Source: Cloacimonetes bacterium SCGC AAA252-N17 (GTDB taxonomy: Bacteria; Cloacimonadota; Cloacimonadia; JGIOTU-2). From it: 8,764 nucleotides of DNA. The notes below the pieces were generated by a model that had not been told where the DNA came from, ran no database searches, and worked only from the letters and a program-made list of their open reading frames with translations. The translations under genes were made by a program, and so were the position numbers. The stretch spans positions 1-8,764 of the forward strand of contig ASNI01000083.1 in assembly GCA_000404785.1 (NCBI GenBank). Reading direction: 5' to 3'. Shown here piece after piece: positions 1-7,071 of this stretch. How positions within the stretch are numbered: position 1 is the first letter of the stretch; each line of letters starts with the position of its first letter.

Positions 1-206
1 AAACGAATTTTTATTATGTGTTCAATTCAACACCAGAATCTCCGGAGTGGGCTGACAGTCAAAGTAAATTAAGTATTGTCCCCGGAATTATTATTCCGCT
101 ATTTATAAAGAATTTACAATTGGATTTAAGTTATTCTTTTGATATATTTGGTAAACATACTTTTTCTGGCTCTTCACCGGTTATTAGAGTTCATTATCAT
201 AATTAA
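1..206 (+). CDS. C-terminal fragment of a probable outer-membrane beta-barrel protein
   Basis: The frame is open from base 3 to the stop at 204-206 and has no convincing start inside the window (a GTG at 18 is just an internal Val), so this is the 3' end of a gene that begins upstream. About 67 residues are visible. The last 40 alternate hydrophobic and polar residues in short strands separated by turns (around GIIIPLFIKNLQLDLSYSF and then HTFSGSSPVIRVHYHN), which is how the final hairpins of outer-membrane barrels of the PorV/PorP or OmpA-like kind look. The protein ends in HYHN rather than the common terminal aromatic residue. The barrel assignment is an inference from strand pattern only; no family-specific motif is visible. 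It is followed by a 211-bp gap, so it probably ends its own transcription unit. Confidence 0.5.
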   Translation, partial: TNFYYVFNSTPESPEWADSQSKLSIVPGIIIPLFIKNLQLDLSYSFDIFGKHTFSGSSPVIRVHYHN

Positions 207-342
207 TTTTTGAATAACAAGCACATTGAGAGGAACCTAAAACAGCCATAATCCGAACACCGTTTTTTTCATGCTCATAACACTAGAATATCACATATTA
301 GTATAAAATATTCAATATAAAATGATATTATTGATAAGTATT

Positions 343-351
343 TGGTATAAT
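343..351 (+). promoter_or_regulatory. Candidate extended -10 promoter for the signalling cluster
   Basis: TGGTATAAT is a perfect TGnTATAAT extended -10 element, lying 66 bases upstream of the start codon at 418. No good -35 box lies 16-18 bases upstream, which is tolerated for extended -10 promoters in sigma-70 systems. A perfect TTGACA at 363-368 sits further downstream but has no -10 partner at normal spacing, so I prefer the extended element. The surroundings are very AT-rich, so a chance match is possible. The rest of the 207-417 gap shows no gene. Confidence 0.4.
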
Positions 352-417
352 ATCTAAAATTCTTGACATATTTTCTGAAAAAGTCTGCATGCAAAAACTA
401 CATATCACGGAGTACGC

Positions 418-1305
418 ATGAAAAAATTTACGTGTATTGTCTCCCTCTTTTTTAGCATTTTATTACTATTTTTATTTGCCTGCACAAGCACCACATCTCA
501 ATATGATTACAAAGAAACAGAGGAACTCGTCTCCTTTGTGAACAGGGCTGTTGATCTTATCGAACAATACGGCGAAGAGGTATTTCCTCAGTTCAGGATA
601 AAGGGCAGCGAATGGGATCATAATGATCTATACATATTTGTCTGGGGACTGGACGGAATGCGATATGTTTACCCGCCGGATGTGTCTGGCGAAGGAAAGA
701 ATATGCTAAACCTCAAAGACATCAATGGCAAACCAATCGGAAAATTATTTGTGGAAGCAGTCTCTGGTGAAACAGGCGAAGGATGGGTACATTACCAATG
801 GCCCAAGCCGAACAGCGATATTCCTATCTGGAAAAGCACTTTTCTTAAAAAAGCTGTTGCGCCATCCGGAACATCATATCTCGTTGGCAGCGGTCTGTAT
901 GAAATGCCTGTCGATAAAGCATTCGTTGAGTATAACGTGAACCATGCAGTAGAACTTCTTGCAGAAAAGGGCAAGGACGCTTTTGTTGATCTACGTTCCA
1001 CAGAAGAACCCTACAGATTCATGGATTGCTATATTTTTATTAAAGATATGAAAGGAAATGAGCTTTTCAATGCAGCATTCCCCGAACTTGAAGGCACGAA
1101 TATCATGGAACTCAAAGATGCTGACGGGCAGCTTTTCGTAAAAAAAGAACTTGTAATTCTCAAAAACAGTGATCAGTGCTGGGATGATTATATGTGGCCC
1201 AAACAGGGACAGAAAGAAGCTTCTTTGAAGCGCGTGTTTGTGAAAAAAGCTCTTGTGGATGGAGAAATCCTTGTTGTTGGTTGTGGGTACTATCCACCAA
1301 AATAA
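418..1305 (+). CDS. Lipoprotein with two tandem single-Cache (sCache_2-like) sensor domains
   Basis: The 295-residue protein starts with a lipoprotein signal: basic MKK, a hydrophobic stretch at 7-20, and a lipobox LFAC with the acylated cysteine at C22, so it should be membrane-anchored and face the periplasm or exterior. The mature part is an internal duplication. Copy 1 (about 41-161) and copy 2 (about 174-292) each begin with a VNxAV(D/E)L helix, carry a strand pair (YIFVWGLDG / YIFIKDMKG), an N(M/I)xxLKDxxG loop, a (H/D)Y(Q/M)WPK motif, an F(L/V)KKA strand and a closing VGxGxY. This order is typical of sCache_2 ligand-binding domains, which usually bind small organic acids. There is no kinase, chemotaxis or cyclase domain. 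The start is supported by GGAG at 409-412, five bases before the ATG. It is first in a three-gene cluster, 9 bp before the next gene. Copy 2 alone carries cysteines C204, C254 and C289. The ligand cannot be read from sequence. Confidence 0.85.
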   Translation: MKKFTCIVSLFFSILLLFLFACTSTTSQYDYKETEELVSFVNRAVDLIEQYGEEVFPQFRIKGSEWDHNDLYIFVWGLDGMRYVYPPDVSGEGKNMLNLKDINGKPIGKLFVEAVSGETGEGWVHYQWPKPNSDIPIWKSTFLKKAVAPSGTSYLVGSGLYEMPVDKAFVEYNVNHAVELLAEKGKDAFVDLRSTEEPYRFMDCYIFIKDMKGNELFNAAFPELEGTNIMELKDADGQLFVKKELVILKNSDQCWDDYMWPKQGQKEASLKRVFVKKALVDGEILVVGCGYYPPK

Positions 1306-1314
1306 TTTATACTT

Positions 1315-2577
1315 ATGAAAAAAATCCTTCCTTTCATTATTGTTCTTGCTATAATTTTAGTATCGATAATCATCCTTGCTAAAATTCTACACCCGCGGCA
1401 AAAGATGACACCCTCAGAAAAAGCACGTTCGATCGTATTGAATAAAGTCACAGAAAAAGTGCAATCCGAACTGCAGATCGCTGATAAAGATTTTGCCAAT
1501 GCAGCTCAAGAAATTTCTCAATATGAACTGACAAGTGATTCGGTTCGGGATATCTTAAAAGGTCTTCATGCACGCCACTCTTTTATCGTGGATTGCTGCA
1601 TTGTTGATACAAATGGTGTCATGCTCATGGTCGAGCCGGAACATTTTAAATCATTCGAGGGCTCTGATATCAACGACCAGGCACAGGTGCAAAAAATACA
1701 TCAAACCCACAAACCTGTAATGAGTAACGCTTTCATAGCAGTTGAGGAATTTCAAGCGATTGTCATTCAATACCCAATCTTTTCTGGGGTAAATGAATTC
1801 ATCGGATCCCTCAGCATGCTGATACGTCCTGACTCCATGCTCGTTGAAATCATCAAACCTATCATCAAAGGCGTTCCTGTGAACATCTGGATCATGCAAA
1901 AGGATGGCATAATTCTCTATGACCGTAATGAGGACGAGGTCGGAAGAGATCTTTTTACTGACGAAATGTACAAGCCCTATGGCAATTTACTGGCTCTCGG
2001 AGAAAAGATCGCTGCAAATGATAACGGCTACGGTTCGTACACTTTTCTATCAGATAGGATGGCAGAACCGGTTGAGAAAAAGTGCTTTTGGGAAACTGCC
2101 GGTTTGTATGATATGGAATGGAAACTTGTTCTTACTTCGGTTTTGTCCGGTGCAGAAGCGCCAAAAGGATCGAAAAAATCAATTGAGTATATAAAGAAGA
2201 ATCTGAAGGATTTCATCCAGCGAAAAGACTTGCCGGCAGCACTTTCTGAAAACGATGAAGAAAGTATCAATAAATGCTTTGAAAATTTTTACAAAAAATA
2301 TCCTTATATATATAGCATCCAGTGGATAGATACCTCAGCAACGAACCGTTTTGGATTCCCTGCAGAACACTCTCTCACTAATTATAATTACAGAGAGACC
2401 AGGGATGGTATAAACAAGCGGTATGAGGATTTTATACAGGCGGTAGAGAACAGAGAGCCAGCTGTTATTGAAAAAATCCTTCCGCCAGCTGGCGGAAACA
2501 ATGCGGTATTCATTCTCGAGCCGGTTTCCACTTCAGATTGCTATTTCGGAATCATTTATGTGATGATACTGAAGTAA
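1315..2577 (+). CDS. Membrane-anchored periplasmic dCache-type sensor protein without an output domain
   Basis: The 420-residue protein has one N-terminal membrane helix (about 5-23) after only three cytoplasmic residues. A long helix (about 32-85) follows, then two alpha/beta lobes resembling a double Cache (dCache_1) sensor: a distal lobe at about 88-175 (CCIVDTNGVMLMVEP, later IQYPIFSG...IGSLSMLI) and a proximal lobe at about 184-275 (IWIMQKDGIILYDRNEDEVGRD, a GYGSY turn, MEWKLVLTS). Another helix leads to a third PAS/Cache-like half at about 317-420 (IYSIQWIDTS ... FILEPVSTSDCYFGIIYVMIL). The protein stops on the last strand of that lobe, where a receptor would normally have its second membrane helix and signalling domain, so it has no output of its own. 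It starts 9 bp after the upstream stop with no visible Shine-Dalgarno sequence, suggesting translational coupling or leader-independent initiation; a later start would remove the membrane anchor. Codons for residues 389-395 lie in a GC-rich palindrome. The dCache assignment is strong, the third lobe less so. Confidence 0.75.
   Translation: MKKILPFIIVLAIILVSIIILAKILHPRQKMTPSEKARSIVLNKVTEKVQSELQIADKDFANAAQEISQYELTSDSVRDILKGLHARHSFIVDCCIVDTNGVMLMVEPEHFKSFEGSDINDQAQVQKIHQTHKPVMSNAFIAVEEFQAIVIQYPIFSGVNEFIGSLSMLIRPDSMLVEIIKPIIKGVPVNIWIMQKDGIILYDRNEDEVGRDLFTDEMYKPYGNLLALGEKIAANDNGYGSYTFLSDRMAEPVEKKCFWETAGLYDMEWKLVLTSVLSGAEAPKGSKKSIEYIKKNLKDFIQRKDLPAALSENDEESINKCFENFYKKYPYIYSIQWIDTSATNRFGFPAEHSLTNYNYRETRDGINKRYEDFIQAVENREPAVIEKILPPAGGNNAVFILEPVSTSDCYFGIIYVMILK
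2480..2497. repeat. Perfect 18-bp GC-rich palindrome inside the Cache sensor gene
   Basis: TTCCGCCAGCTGGCGGAA is its own reverse complement over all 18 bases and is far more GC-rich than its surroundings. It lies in frame and encodes LPPAGG in a loop before the final strands of the upstream sensor protein. Its form matches REP-like dispersed palindromes that insert in genes as multiples of three. Read on the minus strand, the hairpin is followed within three bases by a run of six T, so it could also act as a terminator against antisense transcription. The palindrome is directly visible; its dispersed-repeat nature is an inference. Confidence 0.7.
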
Positions 2578-2622
2578 GGTAAGCTTTCTTAAAGAATAAA
2601 ATATGATTTATAAAGAGCACTC

Positions 2623-5184
2623 ATGACGAAAACTAATGTCCTTATAGTTGAAGATGAGATAATTGTAGCGAAAAATATTGAAGCTATGCTCAAAGTACTG
2701 GATTATGATGTAGCAGGTATCTGTATTTCCGGCGAACAAGCGATCAAAGTTGTTGCTGAAAAAAAACCGGATCTGATTTTGATGGATATCGTTCTCGGTG
2801 ACGATATTGATGGCATTCAAGCTGCGGCAAAAATTCTTGAGGAAGTTACTGTCCCAATAATCTTTGTCACTTCCTATTCTGATGACGACAACCTGAAACG
2901 CGCAAAAGAAACAGCTCCTTATGGATATATTATCAAACCAATTCAGGAAAAAGAACTTCTTGCGGGCATTGAAATAGCGCTGGAGCGATACAATCTTGAA
3001 CAAAAAATTCGCGAGAACGAACAGCTTCTTCAAACCACACTCCGAAGCATTAGCGACGGCATTATTACTACAGATAAAAAAGGGCATATTCTTTATATAA
3101 ATAATATCGGAGAAAAGATTATTGGCCGCTCATATCAGGACATAAAAGGGAAATCCCTGAATTCTGTTTTTAAACTTATATATGATGATACGAACAAAGA
3201 GCTATGCAAGTTTATTGAAAATCCTTCAAGGGTCAAAAAACTAACGAAGATACCTCCTTCCACAATTATTCCGAAAATTGACTCCACAAAAATAATCGAT
3301 GGGAGTATCTCACCGATTTTGGAGACCACCGGAAAAACGAGGGGCTCTGTGCTGGTATTTAGAGACATTACAGCCGCACAAAAGGCACTCAAGGTTCAGA
3401 ATGCTCTCTATAATATCTCAAATGCAGTTAATACAGTAGAAAATATTCAGGAACTTTTACAGTCCATTCAGAAACATCTTGGCGAAATAATTGATACGAA
3501 AAATTTCTATGTTGCACTGTATGATAAAAAAACCGACACCATTTCTCTTCCATACATCATTGATAAAGAAGACAAGTTCACCTCTTTTCCCGCAGGAAAA
3601 ACACTCACAGGATACGTTATCAAACATAAAAAGCCCATACTGGTAGATGAAAAAAACTATCGGAAAATGTCCGCAAAAGGACTTATTGAAATCGTTGGTT
3701 CTCCATCAAAAGTTTGGATGGGTGTTCCCCTTAGAGTGGAAGGTGAAGTGATCGGAGTAGTGGCAGTGCAGAGTTACGAAGATGAAAACCTTTATACAAA
3801 GGATGATCTCGAGATTTTAGAATTTGTCTCGGGACAGCTTGCTATAGCTATTTCTCATAAACACGCAGAAGATGCCCAACGAATAGAGCGGGCATACTTC
3901 GAACAGCTTTTCGAAAACTCGCCCGAAGCAATTGTACTCGTTAATAATGAGAGCCGCATCCTTCGATTGAATGAGGAATTTACAAAAACATTTGGTTATA
4001 CCATCGAAGAAGCTCGGAACAAAAATATCGATGAGCTCCTTACACGTGATGAATATGAAAAAGAGGTAAAAAACACAACAGCAAAAATCGCTAAAGGTGA
4101 AACAATCGCTCTGGAATCAATTCGATGGCATAAAAACGGAACTCCGGTTGATGTGTCAATTCTGGGAACTCCAATTATTTTTGAAGGGGGACAGCTTGCG
4201 ATCTATGGTATCTATCGTAATATTTCTGACAGGAAAATTGCTGAAGAAGCCCTTAAGCAAAGAACGGAAGAACTCAACGATCGCGTAAAAGAACTTAACT
4301 GCCTTTATAAAATTTCAGATATCGTCGAAGATCCGGAAATCTCAATGAGAGCGATCCTGAATGAAAGTTTGGAGATCATTGCACAGTCATGGAAATATCC
4401 TGAGATCACCTATGTGCAGATACTCTGGGGAGACGATGAATATAAAACAGAAAATTTTGAAGAAACCAACTGGCATTTGAGCCAAAATATTCTTGCCTAT
4501 AGCCGGGTAATGGGTACAATACAGGTTGGCTATCTTGAGGAGCGTCCGGAATATTTCATAGGACCCTTCAGCGAAGAGGAATCTAATCTGCTTCGTGCAA
4601 TTGCATACCAGTTAGGCAGAATTGGAGAAAGAAAACTGGCAGAGGATGAATTAAAAGAAGCAAATATCAAGCTCAAACTCCTTGCAAGAACCGATCCTCT
4701 TACTCAGCTCTCCAACCGGCGTGATGCACTGGAAAAGATAGAATATGAAGAAAAACGTTATGAAAGGAGCAAAAAACCTTTTGCCATTATCATTTGTGAT
4801 ATCGATGATTTTAAATCCGTAAATGACCGTTTTGGTCATGATGCTGGGGATGAGGTACTGAAAACACTAGCAAACATTATGCGCATGATCGTTCGCAAGC
4901 AGGATATCGTGGCTCGCTGGGGCGGAGAAGAATTTTTACTTATGCTTCCTCAAACAGATATTGAAGGCGGACTGGTTCTTGCAGAAAAGATAAGAAAGAA
5001 AGTGCGTTCAACTGAATTCAATTTCAATGGAATGAAAATACATATCTCGTTAACAATGGGTCTAAGTATCTATAAAGAGAGTAAGACGATTGATGAAACA
5101 ATAAGCCAGGCAGACAGAGCACTTTATATGGGGAAAAAACTTGGTAAAGATTGCGTGAAGTCTGAAACAGACCTGATAAAATAA
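2623..5184 (+). CDS. Multi-sensor response regulator diguanylate cyclase (REC-PAS-GAF-PAS-GAF-like-GGDEF)
   Basis: This 853-residue cytoplasmic protein should make cyclic di-GMP from two GTP. The N-terminal receiver domain (about 4-122) has the acidic pocket E10/D11, phospho-acceptor D55 (LILMD), T83 and K105 (IIKPI). PAS 1 is at about 131-251, a GAF domain at about 255-412 and PAS 2 at about 424-538, ending in the usual RNISDRKIAEEAL linker. At about 556-670 lies a GAF-like region (YKISDIV ... WKYPEITYVQI ... GPFSEEESNLLRAIA) of the kind often placed before kinase or cyclase outputs. A coiled-coil linker leads to GGDEF at about 688-848, with DPLTQLSNRR, metal ligand D726, N734, D743 and signature GGEEF at 767-771. 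The product-inhibition site RKQD (758-761) lies exactly five residues before GGEEF, as in PleD. All key residues are present, so it is predicted active and feedback-inhibited. There is no membrane segment, EAL or HD-GYP domain. AAAGAG at 2612-2617 is a weak ribosome site. It sits 45 bp after the sensor gene and is probably co-transcribed with it; its cognate histidine kinase is not in the window. Confidence 0.93.
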   Translation: MTKTNVLIVEDEIIVAKNIEAMLKVLDYDVAGICISGEQAIKVVAEKKPDLILMDIVLGDDIDGIQAAAKILEEVTVPIIFVTSYSDDDNLKRAKETAPYGYIIKPIQEKELLAGIEIALERYNLEQKIRENEQLLQTTLRSISDGIITTDKKGHILYINNIGEKIIGRSYQDIKGKSLNSVFKLIYDDTNKELCKFIENPSRVKKLTKIPPSTIIPKIDSTKIIDGSISPILETTGKTRGSVLVFRDITAAQKALKVQNALYNISNAVNTVENIQELLQSIQKHLGEIIDTKNFYVALYDKKTDTISLPYIIDKEDKFTSFPAGKTLTGYVIKHKKPILVDEKNYRKMSAKGLIEIVGSPSKVWMGVPLRVEGEVIGVVAVQSYEDENLYTKDDLEILEFVSGQLAIAISHKHAEDAQRIERAYFEQLFENSPEAIVLVNNESRILRLNEEFTKTFGYTIEEARNKNIDELLTRDEYEKEVKNTTAKIAKGETIALESIRWHKNGTPVDVSILGTPIIFEGGQLAIYGIYRNISDRKIAEEALKQRTEELNDRVKELNCLYKISDIVEDPEISMRAILNESLEIIAQSWKYPEITYVQILWGDDEYKTENFEETNWHLSQNILAYSRVMGTIQVGYLEERPEYFIGPFSEEESNLLRAIAYQLGRIGERKLAEDELKEANIKLKLLARTDPLTQLSNRRDALEKIEYEEKRYERSKKPFAIIICDIDDFKSVNDRFGHDAGDEVLKTLANIMRMIVRKQDIVARWGGEEFLLMLPQTDIEGGLVLAEKIRKKVRSTEFNFNGMKIHISLTMGLSIYKESKTIDETISQADRALYMGKKLGKDCVKSETDLIK

Positions 5185-5216
5185 TCAAAGAAAAACTATG
5201 ATACAGAAGCCAGCAA

Positions 5217-5345
5217 ATCTAATTTATGGTCTTACATGAGAAAAAAAGCCCGAAGCATTTCAACACTGTTCCTTATAAGCATGCTGCTTGGTTACAACTC
5301 ATCCAGGATCTTGTTTCACAATAAAATGGAACTCTTAAATTAGAT
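5217..5345. repeat. 10-bp perfect inverted repeat flanking a mini-ORF
   Basis: ATCTAATTTA at 5217-5226 and its exact reverse complement TAAATTAGAT at 5336-5345 bound a 109-base interior in the gap between the cyclase and kinase-like genes. The arms are AT-rich and do not extend further, and no target-site duplication is visible outside them, so this may be chance or a remnant of a small non-autonomous element. The interior also contains the 8-bp palindrome AGCATGCT at 5278-5285. Confidence 0.3.
5236..5343 (+). pseudogene. Signal-peptide-like 35-residue ORF, possibly a decayed lipoprotein start
   Basis: A 35-codon frame reads MRKKARSISTLFLISMLLGY and then a short polar tail ending at TAG. The basic N-terminus and hydrophobic core are those of a signal peptide. 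LLGY stands where a lipobox LLGC would be, a one-base change from TGC to TAC. There is no clear ribosome site and the remainder is too short for a folded domain. It could be the broken start of a lost lipoprotein gene, a small membrane peptide, or chance in non-coding DNA; I cannot decide between these. Confidence 0.2.
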
Positions 5346-5404
5346 CAGAAGAATGGAACATCCTATATGATAACATTCTAAAAATAACAGGATTGTAGGA
5401 CATA

Positions 5405-6988
5405 ATGAACAAAGAAATACTTGCAGATCCCAAAATTTTCGGAGAAAATATCACAGAAACCTCAATTCTGGAAACACATATTTCCTGGGTCGTGTTAACA
5501 GGTACTTATGCTATTAAAATCAAAAAACCTGTAGATTTCGGATTTCTTGATTTTTCAACGCTTGAAAAAAGAAAATTTTACTGCGAAGAAGAACTGAGAC
5601 TCAACAGACGTTTAGCTCCGAATATGTATGTGGATGTCGTTCCAATTTATGATACTAAGGAGGGCTTGAGGATTGGTGCTCGCGAAGGGATAATAGTTGA
5701 TTATGCAGTCAAAATGATCCAATTTGATCAAGACAGGTTGATGAGTAATTTGCTAAAAAATCATTTTATCAGAAACGAGGACATTAAAAATATTGTTAAA
5801 ATCCTTAAAACTTTTTATAGTAATTTAAGTTCCAGTGATAAAATTAAAGAATTTGGAGATATCTCAACGATTACTAAAAATACCGAAGAGAATTTCGAAC
5901 AAACTCAAAACGTTATTGGTTTAACAATATCAAAAGAAACCTATGAGCACATCAAAGACTCTACTCGTGCTTTCATAAAAAGCCACGAATCGCTATTCCG
6001 TCAACGCATCAAAGAGGGACATATTAAGGATTGTCATGGAGACCTCCATTCAGGGAATATGGTCATTGATAAGAACGGATTCATTACTATTTTTGATTGC
6101 ATTGAGTTTAATGAGAGATTCAGATACTCCGATGTTGCTGCAGATATCGGATTTCTCTCAATGGACCTCGACTATCAGAATTTTCCCTCTCATTCTGCAT
6201 ATCTAATTCACGAGTATATAAAACGAAGCAATGATAAAACACTTCTTGAAGTATTAAACTTTTATAAATGCTATCGTGCTTATGTTCGCGGTAAGGTTCT
6301 CGGTTTCATGCTATCAACGGATCTGAATAAGAAAACGGAAAAAAAGATCATTGCTAAAGCCAACAAATATTTCGAACTTTCTTCCTATTATGCTGATTTA
6401 TTTTCCTGCACAGTTGATACGAACAGAAAACCCATCCTATTCCTCATGCATGGTTTGGCAGGAACAGGAAAATCAACTATTGCTCATAAAATATCAACAG
6501 ATTATAATGCAATAGAAATTGGTACAGACATCGTTCGAAAAAAAATGGCTGGAATGAATAAATATCAACATCAATATGATGAGTTTGGAAAAGGGCTATA
6601 TTCTTCAGAAAAAACTGATGACACATACAGGGAGGTCATAAAGGAAGCGGAAAACCATTTACAAAAAGGAAAGAATTGCATTCTCAATGGAACATTCCTC
6701 CAGAAAAAGCACAGAGACTGGGCTCTGGATCTGGCAACACAGTATGGTGTAAAAATGATAATTGTCCACTGCACCTGTAACGAAGAGGACATTAAAGAAC
6801 GATTCACGGAACGTGCTGTCGAAAAATCAGTATCTGACGGCAGATTGGATATATACGTCAAGCAAAAGAAAGAATATCAACCACTTCATGAGAATGATAT
6901 AGTTATGGTAATCAACACATCAAATAATTCCTATGAGCATAGAATGAACTTTTATAAAACACTCTATTCTCTGGTGGAAAAAGCTTGA
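5405..6988 (+). CDS. Bifunctional APH-fold kinase / P-loop (zeta-toxin-like) ATP-binding protein
   Basis: The 527-residue protein joins two phosphotransferase-type modules, matching the COG2187-COG0645 fusion usually annotated as 'bifunctional aminoglycoside phosphotransferase/ATP-binding protein'. The N-terminal half (about 15-335) is an APH/choline-kinase-like fold: nucleotide lysine in YAIKIKKP (K38/K40), helix-C acidic CEEELRLNRRL, catalytic loop HGDLHSGN at 211-218 (D213, N218) and metal aspartate D231 in IFDCIEF. The C-terminal part (about 343-527) is a P-loop kinase: Walker A GLAGTGKST at 350-358, GTDIVRKKMAG at 373-383, and a lid-like segment ending in SVSDGR at 475-480. Catalytic residues of both halves are intact. 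The family's substrate is not known to me, and nothing here supports antibiotic resistance as its role. The start is supported by AGGA at 5397-5400, four bases before the ATG. It is 220 bp from the cyclase gene, so probably separately transcribed; a TATGAT at 5366-5371 could be its -10 box but lacks a good -35. Confidence 0.85.
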   Translation: MNKEILADPKIFGENITETSILETHISWVVLTGTYAIKIKKPVDFGFLDFSTLEKRKFYCEEELRLNRRLAPNMYVDVVPIYDTKEGLRIGAREGIIVDYAVKMIQFDQDRLMSNLLKNHFIRNEDIKNIVKILKTFYSNLSSSDKIKEFGDISTITKNTEENFEQTQNVIGLTISKETYEHIKDSTRAFIKSHESLFRQRIKEGHIKDCHGDLHSGNMVIDKNGFITIFDCIEFNERFRYSDVAADIGFLSMDLDYQNFPSHSAYLIHEYIKRSNDKTLLEVLNFYKCYRAYVRGKVLGFMLSTDLNKKTEKKIIAKANKYFELSSYYADLFSCTVDTNRKPILFLMHGLAGTGKSTIAHKISTDYNAIEIGTDIVRKKMAGMNKYQHQYDEFGKGLYSSEKTDDTYREVIKEAENHLQKGKNCILNGTFLQKKHRDWALDLATQYGVKMIIVHCTCNEEDIKERFTERAVEKSVSDGRLDIYVKQKKEYQPLHENDIVMVINTSNNSYEHRMNFYKTLYSLVEKA

Positions 6989-7013
6989 GTGTAATACTTA
7001 CAACACATTTAGT

Positions 7014-7041
7014 TTTACAACCTTTTCTCATGGAATATAAA
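7014..7041 (+). promoter_or_regulatory. Candidate sigma-70-type promoter of the beta-helix gene
   Basis: TTTACA at 7014-7019 and TATAAA at 7036-7041 each match the sigma-70 consensus at five of six positions and are 16 bases apart. The expected transcription start near 7048 would give a leader of about 23 bases before the ATG at 7072. This argues against translation starts upstream of that ATG, because the -10 box would then lie inside the gene. The pair lies in the 83-bp gap after the kinase-like gene and may be chance in AT-rich DNA. Confidence 0.4.
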
Positions 7042-7071
7042 TTTCGTAGAAAAATATTCAGGCATGACAAT

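Noticed and set aside
363..368. TTGACA as the -35 box of the signalling cluster
   Set aside because: No acceptable -10 hexamer occurs 15-20 bases downstream (the stretch reads CTGCATGCAAAA).
2608..3087. A 159-residue open frame on the minus strand
   Set aside because: It lies opposite the REC and PAS 1 coding region of the cyclase, whose motifs are unmistakable; its own product is rich in Phe/Asn/Ser with no recognisable domain.
5405..6988. Reading this gene as an antibiotic-resistance aminoglycoside phosphotransferase or a zeta toxin
   Set aside because: It matches the two-domain fusion family of unknown substrate; there is no antitoxin partner or mobile context, and the APH fold is shared by many non-resistance kinases.
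6985..7071. A 29-residue upstream extension of the beta-helix protein from a TTG start
   Set aside because: It would bury the signal peptide inside the protein, and a promoter candidate (7014-7041) falls within it.
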